Shown here: piece after piece, positions 1 through 6,863 of the stretch | Layout of the letters: the number at the start of each line of letters is the position of its first letter | How positions within the stretch are numbered: the first letter of the stretch is position 1 | Source: Candidatus Contendibacter sp. | GTDB taxonomy: Bacteria; Pseudomonadota; Gammaproteobacteria; Competibacterales; Competibacteraceae | Assembly (NCBI GenBank): GCA_029624765.1 | Contig: JARSSO010000045.1 | Location: 186,001-250,000, forward strand | Direction: 5' to 3' | Length of the DNA: 64,000 bases | Made by a program: the position numbers and the translations under genes | The notes under the pieces: model-generated | Told to the model about the DNA's origin: nothing | Seen by the model: only the letters and a program-made list of their open reading frames with translations | Database searches by the model: none

Positions 1-1
1 A

Positions 2-367
2 CGGGTGCGGGAGGTCGCTCCGCAGGCCGATCCGGTGACGCGAACCTTCAAGGTCCGGATCGGCCTGAACGATCCACCGGCGGCGATGCGGCTCGGTTCG
101 ACGGTGACCGGCAGCGTCCAGCTCGGCGCCGGACCCGGTATCGAGATCCCGGCCTCGGCGCTGACGGCGGCCAATCAGCGCCCGGCGGTCTGGGTGCTCG
201 ACCCCGCCAGCAACACCGTGTCGCTGCGCAATATCGAGGTGCTGCGTTATGACCTGGCCCGGGTGGCGGTCGCGGAAGGGCTGCAACCGGGCGACATCGT
301 CGTGACCGCCGGGGTCCAGACCCTGCGTCCGGGCCAGCAGGTCCGGCTGCTCGGGACGCAACCATGA
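2..367 (+). CDS. RND efflux periplasmic adaptor (membrane fusion protein), C-terminal part
   Basis: Only the last ~121 residues are in the window; the frame is open to the left edge, so the gene begins upstream. What is visible looks like the beta-barrel and membrane-proximal domains of an HlyD/AcrA-type adaptor: a 'DPVTRTFKVRI' stretch, then 'GSTVTGSVQLG', 'IPASALT', 'AVWVLD' and a final 'GDIVVTAGVQTLRPGQQVRL'. These adaptors bridge an inner-membrane RND pump and an outer-membrane channel. Its stop overlaps the start of the pump gene in an ATGA, so the two are translationally coupled. The substrate cannot be told from this fragment. Confidence 0.9.
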   Translation, partial: RVREVAPQADPVTRTFKVRIGLNDPPAAMRLGSTVTGSVQLGAGPGIEIPASALTAANQRPAVWVLDPASNTVSLRNIEVLRYDLARVAVAEGLQPGDIVVTAGVQTLRPGQQVRLLGTQP

Positions 368-3300
368 ACCGCTTCAATCTTTCCGAGTGGGCCATCCGCA
401 ACCGCTCAATCACCCTTTTCATCATGATCGTCGCCCTCGTCGCGGGGATTGCGTCCTTCTACAAGCTGGGTCGCGCCGAGGATCCGCCCTTCACCTTCCG
501 CACCATGGTCGTCAGGGCGATCTGGCCGGGCGCCACGCTGGACGAAACGATCCGGCAGGTGACCGATCGCCTTGAACGCACCCTGCAGGAAGTCCCGAAT
601 CTGGACGATCTGCGCAGCTTCACCCGCGCCGGCGACACCACCATCTTCGTGAATCTCAAGGGCAGCACCTCGGGCAAGGAGGTTCCGGACGCCTGGTATC
701 AGGTCCGCAAGCGGGTGGCCGACATGCGTCACACCCTGCCGCAGGGGATCGTCGGACCCTTCTTCAACGACGAGTTCGGCGACACCTTCGGGATCATCTA
801 CGCCTTCACCGCCGACGGCTTCACCCACCGGGAGTTGCGCGACCAGGTCGAGGACATCCGCTCGCAACTCCTGCAAGTCCCGGATGTTTCCAGGATCGAT
901 ATTCTCGGCGCTCAGGACGAGGTGATTTACATCGATTTCTCCGCCGAACGGCTGGCGGGTCTGGGCTTCGCCCCGAGCGCTCTGATCGCGGCCTTGCAGG
1001 CGCAGAACATCGTCATTCCGGCGGGCGTGCTGCGCACCGGCGAGGAGACGATCGCGCTGCGGGTCTCGGGCGCCTTCGCCTCCGAGCAGGACATCGCCAA
1101 TGTTACCTTCGCGATCGGTGACCGCATGCTGCGGCTGAGCGACATCGCCGAGGTCCGCCGTGGCTTCACCGATCCCCCCCAGCCCATGTTCCGGATCAAT
1201 GGCCAGCCGGCGATTGGCCTGGCGATCGCCATGCGCGATGGCGGCGATACCCTCGCGCTCGGCCGGAACATCGAGCGGGCCATCAAAAAAATCGCGGCGG
1301 ACCTGCCGGTCGGCATCGAGGCCCGACTGGTGGCGGACCAACCCCTGACGGTCGATCTGGCGATCAATGAATTCACCACCTCCCTGTGGCAGGCGATCGG
1401 CATCGTGCTCGTGGTGAGTTTCATCGCCCTGGGGGTACGGGCCGGCACGGTGGTGGCCGTGACCATCCCGCTCACGCTGGCCGTGGTTTTCCCCATCATG
1501 GACCTGGCCAACATCGATCTCCAGCGCATCTCGCTCGGCGCCCTGATCATCGCGCTGGCCCTCATGGTCGACGACGCCATGACCACCATCGACGCCATGA
1601 GCCGACGCCTGGCGCTGGGCGACGACAAGGTCAGCGCCGGCATCTATGCCTATCGCCATCTCGCCTTCGCCATGCTGACCGGGACCCTGGTCACCATCGC
1701 CGGCTTCGTGCCCGTCGGCTTCGCCCAGAGTTCGGCCGGCGAGTACACCTTCTCGATCTTCGCCGTCGTCGGCATCGCGCTCCTGGCTTCCTGGTTCGTC
1801 GCGATGGTGTTCGCCCCCCTGATCGGCATGGTGCTGCTACGGCCACCGAAGACCGATCAGGCCGAGAAACCGAGCCGCGTGACCCAGCTTTATCGGGGCT
1901 TCCTGACATTGGCCATGCGGGCCCGCTGGCTCACCATCGCGGTGACGGTCGGGGCCTTCGTCGCGTCCCTGGTGGCGCTGGGTCAGGTGCCGCGCCAGTT
2001 CTTTCCCGCCTCGGACCGGCCCGAACTCCTGGTCGATCTCCGGCTGCCGCAGAACGCCTCGATCCATGCGACCGAACAGCTCGTCAATCGCTTTGAGGGA
2101 TACCTGCGCGATGATCCCGACCTGGCTTCCGGGATCGAGCGCTGGAGCACTTACATCGGCCAGGGCGCCATCCGCTTCTATCTGCCCCTCGACGTTCAGT
2201 TGCCCAATCCCTTCTTCGCTCAGGCGGTGATCGTGACCAAGGGCATGGCGGCTCGCGAGCGCCTGCAACCGCGACTGGAACACCTGCTGGCGGAGGAGTT
2301 TCCCCAGGTGGTCGGGAACGTCTCGCCGCTCGAACTCGGACCACCGGTCGGCTGGCCGGTGCAGTATCGCGTTCTCGGCCCGGACCCGACCCAGTTGCGC
2401 GAGATCGCCTTGCGGCTTGGGCAGGTCGTTGCGAGCCAGCCGGGGACGCTCCGCGTCAATTTTGACTGGATGGAACCGGAACGGGAGTTGCGGATCCGCA
2501 TCGACCAGGAGAAGGCGCGTTTGCTCGGCCTGAGTTCCCAGGCAGTGGCTACGGCGCTCGGCGCCAATATCTCGGGGAGGAACATTACCCAGGTCCGCGA
2601 CGATATCTATCTCATCAATGTGGTCGCTCGCGAAGCGGGAGGACAAAATCTGTCCATCGAGACCCTGCGCACCCTGCCGGTGTCGATGCCGGACGGGCGG
2701 ACCATCCCGCTCGCCCAGTTCGCGACCTTCGAATACGGTCAAGCCTACCCGCTGGTGTGGCGACGCGACCGGCTGCCAACCCTGACGGTCAAGGCGGATC
2801 TGGCGCCGGGGCTCTTGCCCGACTCGGTGGTCTCGAACCTGACCGAAGCCATCGCCAAGTTGAACGCGGAGCTGCCGGCCGGCTACCGGATCGAGGTCGG
2901 GGGCTCGGTCGAGGAGAGCGCCCAGTCGCAGGCCTCGGTATTCGCCGTGGTCCCGCTGATGATCCTGATCATGCTGACCCTGCTGATCTTCCAGCTCAAG
3001 AGCTTCCAGCTCCTGGCCATCGTCCTGAGCCTGGTGCCGCTGGGCCTGATCGGCGTGGTGGCCGCCCTGCTGGCATCCGGCAAGCCGCTCGGCTTCGTCG
3101 CCATCCTCGGCATCCTGGCGCTGGTCGGCATGATCGCGAAGAACGCGGTGATCCTGATCGATCAGATCGAGGCCGAACGGGCCGCCGGCAAGGCGGTCTG
3201 GGACGCGGTGGTGGAGGCCAGCATTTCGCGCTTTCGGCCGATCATGCTGACCGCCCTGTCGACCGTGCTCGGCATGATTCCGATCGCGCCGACCGTGTTC

Positions 3301-3438
3301 TGGGGTTCCATGGCCTACGCCATCATGGGCGGCCTGCTGGTGGCGTCGCTGCTCACGCTGATCTTCCTGCCGACGCTCTACGTCACCTGGTTCGGGGGAA
3401 AGCCTCCCAAGGCGGCCGTCGCCGGGGAGCACGGATGA
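364..3438 (+). CDS. Efflux RND transporter permease (AcrB family)
   Basis: A 1024-residue inner-membrane proton-driven pump that would export small molecules through the adaptor encoded just upstream. Family marks visible: an N-terminal TM at about residues 13-33, the proton-relay pair in 'LALMVDDAMT' (Asp403/Asp404, the AcrB D407/D408 position), Lys926 in 'GMIAKNAVILID' (AcrB K940 position), and the TM block at the C-terminus. Length fits the family. Start is the ATG overlapping the adaptor stop. No outer-membrane factor gene lies within the window on this side. Whether it exports drugs, solvents or another compound cannot be inferred; it groups by eye with the broad HAE-1-like class rather than the heavy-metal class. 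Confidence 0.93.
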   Translation: MNRFNLSEWAIRNRSITLFIMIVALVAGIASFYKLGRAEDPPFTFRTMVVRAIWPGATLDETIRQVTDRLERTLQEVPNLDDLRSFTRAGDTTIFVNLKGSTSGKEVPDAWYQVRKRVADMRHTLPQGIVGPFFNDEFGDTFGIIYAFTADGFTHRELRDQVEDIRSQLLQVPDVSRIDILGAQDEVIYIDFSAERLAGLGFAPSALIAALQAQNIVIPAGVLRTGEETIALRVSGAFASEQDIANVTFAIGDRMLRLSDIAEVRRGFTDPPQPMFRINGQPAIGLAIAMRDGGDTLALGRNIERAIKKIAADLPVGIEARLVADQPLTVDLAINEFTTSLWQAIGIVLVVSFIALGVRAGTVVAVTIPLTLAVVFPIMDLANIDLQRISLGALIIALALMVDDAMTTIDAMSRRLALGDDKVSAGIYAYRHLAFAMLTGTLVTIAGFVPVGFAQSSAGEYTFSIFAVVGIALLASWFVAMVFAPLIGMVLLRPPKTDQAEKPSRVTQLYRGFLTLAMRARWLTIAVTVGAFVASLVALGQVPRQFFPASDRPELLVDLRLPQNASIHATEQLVNRFEGYLRDDPDLASGIERWSTYIGQGAIRFYLPLDVQLPNPFFAQAVIVTKGMAARERLQPRLEHLLAEEFPQVVGNVSPLELGPPVGWPVQYRVLGPDPTQLREIALRLGQVVASQPGTLRVNFDWMEPERELRIRIDQEKARLLGLSSQAVATALGANISGRNITQVRDDIYLINVVAREAGGQNLSIETLRTLPVSMPDGRTIPLAQFATFEYGQAYPLVWRRDRLPTLTVKADLAPGLLPDSVVSNLTEAIAKLNAELPAGYRIEVGGSVEESAQSQASVFAVVPLMILIMLTLLIFQLKSFQLLAIVLSLVPLGLIGVVAALLASGKPLGFVAILGILALVGMIAKNAVILIDQIEAERAAGKAVWDAVVEASISRFRPIMLTALSTVLGMIPIAPTVFWGSMAYAIMGGLLVASLLTLIFLPTLYVTWFGGKPPKAAVAGEHG

Positions 3439-3496
3439 GCGGCGCGGCCGGGGATCGCGACGCTCAGCCTGGAACCGATACAAAGAGGATAATCCA

Positions 3497-3568
3497 ATGC
3501 CCTACTCCGATATGCAGTCCGACGACCGCTTGCAACGTCTGGCGAGCCTGACGATGACCCAAACGTGA
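3497..3568 (+). CDS. Possible 23-residue small ORF between pump and DUF4239 genes
   Basis: A short frame starting with ATG behind an AGAGGA sequence at 3484-3489 and ending 10 bases before the next gene. It would encode a 23-residue polar peptide beginning MPYSDMQSDDRLQRL. There is no recognisable domain or signal peptide. It may be a real small protein, the remnant of a longer gene, or chance; only the ribosome-binding site and position argue for it. Confidence 0.2.
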   Translation: MPYSDMQSDDRLQRLASLTMTQT

Positions 3569-3578
3569 GGGAGGAATG

Positions 3579-4382
3579 ATGCGTTTCCAGCAGTTGATCG
3601 ATTCACTGCCGATAGTCGGCTTCTTCGTGGCGTTCGTGATCTTCGCGCTGATCACGGCTGAACTCGGTTACCGCCTCGGGCGCTGGTGGCAGGAGCGAAC
3701 GTCCGACGAAAAGGAGGGTCCCACGGCCATGATCGTGGGCTCGCTCCTGGCCCTGATGGCGTTCCTCCTGGCGATCACGATGGGGATGGCATCCGATCGC
3801 TTCAACGCGCGCCGTGCGGTCGTGCTTGCCGAGGCGAACTCGGTGGGCACCACGTATCTCCGGGCCGGCTACCTGCCGGAGCCGGCTTCGATCGAAACCA
3901 AGACTCTGCTCCGTGAATATGTGCCCCTGCGTGTCTTGACCGATGATCTCACGGATATCCGGGCGAGGATCGCCCGCTCGGTCGAGATCCAGGATAAGCT
4001 CTGGGCGATCGCCGAAAAATTGGCCCGCGCCACGCCCAACTCGGATGTCCTGGCCCTCTACATCGCTTCACTGAACGAGATGATCGACCTGCACCAGACG
4101 CGAGTCATTGCGGGCCTGTACGCGCGCGTTCCCGAGACGATCCTCATCCTGCTTCTCCTCTGCTCGATGCTGACGCTGGCGATGGTGGGTTACAACGCGG
4201 GTCTCACCCTGCGGCGCAGCCCCCTCACCGCCCTCGGGCTGGTGATCGTCCTTGGCGCGGTCATTACCCTTGTGGTCGATCTCGACCGACCGCGTGAGGG
4301 ATTCCTCAAGGTAAGCCAGCAGCCGCTCATCTACCTTCAGGAGCAGATCGGAGCACTGCCGCCAGCGAATCCACCGGAGTAG
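3579..4382 (+). CDS. DUF4239 (bestrophin-like) membrane protein
   Basis: A 267-residue protein with two hydrophobic segments near the N-terminus (about 11-31 and 50-68), a soluble, mostly helical middle section, and two more hydrophobic segments near the C-terminus (about 187-206 and 219-238). This two-plus-two pattern and the 'GRWWQER ... SLLALMAFLLAITMGMASDRFNARR' region match DUF4239, sometimes called bestrophin-like. Function is unknown; bestrophins are anion channels, but that role is only by analogy. A strong GGGAGGA site at 3569-3575 fits the ATG at 3579 better than the one at 3576. It is followed 24 bases later by the CDF-like gene and may share its transcript. Confidence 0.8.
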   Translation: MRFQQLIDSLPIVGFFVAFVIFALITAELGYRLGRWWQERTSDEKEGPTAMIVGSLLALMAFLLAITMGMASDRFNARRAVVLAEANSVGTTYLRAGYLPEPASIETKTLLREYVPLRVLTDDLTDIRARIARSVEIQDKLWAIAEKLARATPNSDVLALYIASLNEMIDLHQTRVIAGLYARVPETILILLLLCSMLTLAMVGYNAGLTLRRSPLTALGLVIVLGAVITLVVDLDRPREGFLKVSQQPLIYLQEQIGALPPANPPE

Positions 4383-4406
4383 CGCGTAAGACGGATATCG
4401 GCGCCC

Positions 4407-5315
4407 ATGACGACTTCTTCTGAGAAAGAGCAAAGAATTCTCAAACGGTCGATAGCGATCACGGTGATCTTCGCCAGCTCCGGAATTCTGCTCGGCCTGT
4501 TGTCGGGGTCGCAGTCCATCGTGTTCGATGGACTGTTCTCGGTCATCGATACCCTGGTGCTGATGCTGGCGCTGACGGCGGCGCGGCTGGTGCAGCGCGA
4601 AGGCGACCGCCGCTTTCAGTACGGCTACTGGCATATCGAACCGATAGTGCTAGCGTTCAACGGCAGCGTGCTGATGTTCCTGTGCCTGTATGCGTTCATC
4701 AACGCGGTCGGCAGTTTTCTGGCGGGTGGACGCGAACTGGAGCTGGATTGGGCCCTCGGCTACGCCGCCGCCGCATGCATCGTCACCTTCGGCATGTATT
4801 TCTACGAACGCCGGGCGAATCGGCAGGTCCGGTCCAATCTTCTGCGCCTCGACGCCCAGAGTTGGTTGATGTCCGCCCTGATCGCATCGGCCTTGCTGGT
4901 GGCCTTTGCGCTGGCCAAGGCGATCAAGGGAACACGCTTCGCCCCTCTCGCGCCCTATGTCGACCCGGCCGTGCTGGCGCTGTTGACCTCGTATCTGATC
5001 ACGGTTCCGATCAAGACGGTTCGCCAGGCGCTGAATGAGATTTTGCTGATTACGCCGCCCAAGCTGGACCAGGTGGTGCGCACGGTGATGGACGCGGTGG
5101 TCGAACGCCACGGTTTCCGCAAGTACACGAGCTATGTCGCCAAGGTCGGACGCGCCTACTTCATCGAGATCTATATCGTCACGCCAGCCGACTTTCAAGT
5201 AGGCAGCATTGCCACGCTGGACGCCATCCGCCGGGAAATCAGTACCGCCATCAGCGACCAGCGATCCTATCAATGGCTAATCGTCGAATTCACGTCCGAC
5301 GAACGATGGATTTGA
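4407..5315 (+). CDS. Cation diffusion facilitator-like transporter with atypical metal site
   Basis: A 302-residue protein with about six membrane segments and a C-terminal soluble domain of roughly 90 residues, the usual build of CDF metal/proton exchangers. The TM2 to loop region reads 'FDGLFSVIDTL' then 'FQYGYWHIEP', which corresponds to the CDF 'FGHG' loop. In E. coli FieF the transport site uses D45/D49 in TM2 and H153/D157 in TM5. By eye, only the second TM2 aspartate (Asp48 here) is kept; the other three positions are Phe44 and two serines in 'LDAQSWLMSAL'. It may belong to the COG3965-type branch of predicted cation transporters. The metal, or whether it moves metal at all, is uncertain. 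Confidence 0.75.
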   Translation: MTTSSEKEQRILKRSIAITVIFASSGILLGLLSGSQSIVFDGLFSVIDTLVLMLALTAARLVQREGDRRFQYGYWHIEPIVLAFNGSVLMFLCLYAFINAVGSFLAGGRELELDWALGYAAAACIVTFGMYFYERRANRQVRSNLLRLDAQSWLMSALIASALLVAFALAKAIKGTRFAPLAPYVDPAVLALLTSYLITVPIKTVRQALNEILLITPPKLDQVVRTVMDAVVERHGFRKYTSYVAKVGRAYFIEIYIVTPADFQVGSIATLDAIRREISTAISDQRSYQWLIVEFTSDERWI

Positions 5316-5400
5316 AGACGACGCGCGGCGTCCGATAGAATCGCTCCGCTTTACCGGAGTTCAAACTGTTTGAAAATGCAATTTTTTTATGGAGAACGTG

Positions 5401-5784
5401 ATGACAACAAAACGGCAATTACGCACGGCGATGTTCTTGGCGTGCCTGACGTTGGCAGTGACGTGGAGCAACGCCGGCGCGGCCGATATCCCCGTGATCA
5501 CCGGCGAACAATGGACCTCTTCTTCGCCGGAAGTGCAGAAGGCCTATCTGATCGGCATCGCTAACTTGATGCAGGTCGAAACCGCCTACTACGCGAAGAA
5601 TCCGCCGACCCATGCTCAGAACTTCGTCCCGCGTCTCGTCAAGGGGTTGCGGGGCCAGACCCTCGATAGCGTGCGGGACGGCCTCAACCGCTGGTACGCC
5701 GCAAATCCCGACCGGTTACAGCGCCCGGTCATCGAGACGATCTGGTTCGAAATAGCCGTGCCCGGACTGCAAAAGAACAAGTAG
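5401..5784 (+). CDS. Small secreted protein of unknown function
   Basis: A 127-residue protein with a clear Sec signal peptide (basic start, hydrophobic stretch, 'SNAGAA' cleavage region at about residues 24-30). The mature part is helical, with 'GEQWTSSSPEVQKAYLIGI', a tyrosine-rich patch and 'VIETIWFEIAVPGLQ' at the end. I do not recognise a named family with confidence; similar short periplasmic proteins occur next to glycine-zipper lipoproteins. GGAG at 5391-5394 supports the ATG at 5401 over the in-frame ATG at 5389. The neighbouring downstream gene is 14 bases away, so these two probably form an operon. Confidence 0.7.
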   Translation: MTTKRQLRTAMFLACLTLAVTWSNAGAADIPVITGEQWTSSSPEVQKAYLIGIANLMQVETAYYAKNPPTHAQNFVPRLVKGLRGQTLDSVRDGLNRWYAANPDRLQRPVIETIWFEIAVPGLQKNK

Positions 5785-5798
5785 AGCGGAGAAAAATC

Positions 5799-6026
5799 AT
5801 GAAACTGAAACGGCTTGGATCGATGATGGTCATCGTGGCGGTGGCCGGCATGGTGGGATGCACGGACATGACGCCGCAACAGCAGGGAACCCTGAGCGGC
5901 GCGGCGATCGGCGCGGCGGGCGGGGCGGGCATTGCGGCCATTTCCGGGGGCAACGCCTGGACCGGCGCGGCCATCGGCGGCGTCGCTGGCGGGGTGGCCG
6001 GCAACATCCGGGGTGGCCGGCGATGA
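5799..6026 (+). CDS. Glycine-zipper lipoprotein (small)
   Basis: A 75-residue protein with a lipoprotein signal: hydrophobic core followed by a lipobox ending at Cys21 ('VAGMVGC'). The rest is dominated by glycine/alanine repeats ('SGAAIGAAGGAGIAAI', 'GAAIGGVAGGVAGN'), the glycine-zipper pattern found in small outer-membrane lipoproteins of the OsmB/YMGG type, which pack as membrane-inserted helical hairpins. A role in envelope stress or stability is typical of the family, not shown here. The basic tail ends 'RGGRR'. A GGAG site precedes the ATG by about 9 bases. Confidence 0.8.
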   Translation: MKLKRLGSMMVIVAVAGMVGCTDMTPQQQGTLSGAAIGAAGGAGIAAISGGNAWTGAAIGGVAGGVAGNIRGGRR

Positions 6027-6045
6027 AGAGCGGAACCATCGGCCC

Positions 6046-6780
6046 ATGAAGGCAACGGTTGCATGCCTGGCGGTCGCGCTCGCAACGCCGGCCCTGGCGC
6101 AGGATTCGGGTTGGAGCTTCGCGCTCTCGCCCTACGCCTGGACGCCGGGCTTCACCAGTTCGGTCGAAGTGGCGTCGGGAACGGTTGAAGTCGACAAAAG
6201 CATCGGAGACGTACTTTCCGATCTCGATCTTGCCTTCATGGGTGCGTTCGAAGCACGCAACGGTCGCTGGAGCCTGATCGCCGACCTGTTCTACGCCAAC
6301 CTCTCGCAAAGCCGCTCTACCCCGCTCGGCGTACTCTTTTCGCGAGCGGAGATCGAAATCGAGGCGAAGCTTCTGAGCGGTTATGCCGGCTATCGGGTCC
6401 TTGAGGGCGGCCAGGTCGCCGTCGACCTGATGGCCGGCTTCCGGGTCAACTCCATAAACCTCGACCTATCCCTCGCACCCGGCCTGCTCGCGGGCCAGCG
6501 CTTTGGGATGAGCGAGACCTGGGTCGATCCGCTGATCGGCGGGCGCGTGCGCTTCGACATCACCGACCGGTGGTTCGCGACGGTCTTCGCCGACGTCGGC
6601 GGCTTCCGGGTCGGCTCCGACTTGACCTGGCAGATCTTCGGAAGCCTCGGCTACCAGTTCAACGAGCACTGGTCGGTCCAGGGCGGTTGGCGCTATGTCG
6701 CTATCGAGAAGACGATCAACGGGCGCGACGTCGAGATCGACTTGAACGGCCCGCTGCTCGGCTTCACGGTGCGGTTCTGA
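6046..6780 (+). CDS. Outer-membrane beta-barrel protein
   Basis: A 244-residue protein with a signal peptide cleaved after 'ATPALA' (about residue 18) and a mature part of alternating polar/aromatic strands, ending in 'GFTVRF' with the terminal phenylalanine typical of BAM-assembled barrels. The opening 'WSFALSPYAWTPGF' and the 'DLAFMGAFEARNGRW' strand resemble a widespread family of uncharacterised outer-membrane proteins of roughly this length. The ATG at 6046 is chosen because the signal peptide follows it directly; an upstream in-frame start would run through the preceding lipoprotein gene. No substrate can be inferred. Confidence 0.75.
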   Translation: MKATVACLAVALATPALAQDSGWSFALSPYAWTPGFTSSVEVASGTVEVDKSIGDVLSDLDLAFMGAFEARNGRWSLIADLFYANLSQSRSTPLGVLFSRAEIEIEAKLLSGYAGYRVLEGGQVAVDLMAGFRVNSINLDLSLAPGLLAGQRFGMSETWVDPLIGGRVRFDITDRWFATVFADVGGFRVGSDLTWQIFGSLGYQFNEHWSVQGGWRYVAIEKTINGRDVEIDLNGPLLGFTVRF

Positions 6781-6863
6781 TGGGTGCGCCGCTGTGACAG
6801 CCACGCCAGCGTGATGAAACCGCACGCTCCGACCCTAACCACCAAACCTAGTGAGGAAATCCG

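Noticed and set aside
1837-3483. Long open frame (548 codons) on the minus strand opposite the RND pump
   Set aside because: High-GC genes commonly leave the antisense frame open; it has no family motif, very biased composition, and lies wholly over a clear AcrB-type gene.
5340-5400. Hairpin CTCCG/CGGAG near 5345-5360 as a terminator for the CDF-like gene
   Set aside because: Stem of five pairs only, and no T-run follows directly; too weak to call.
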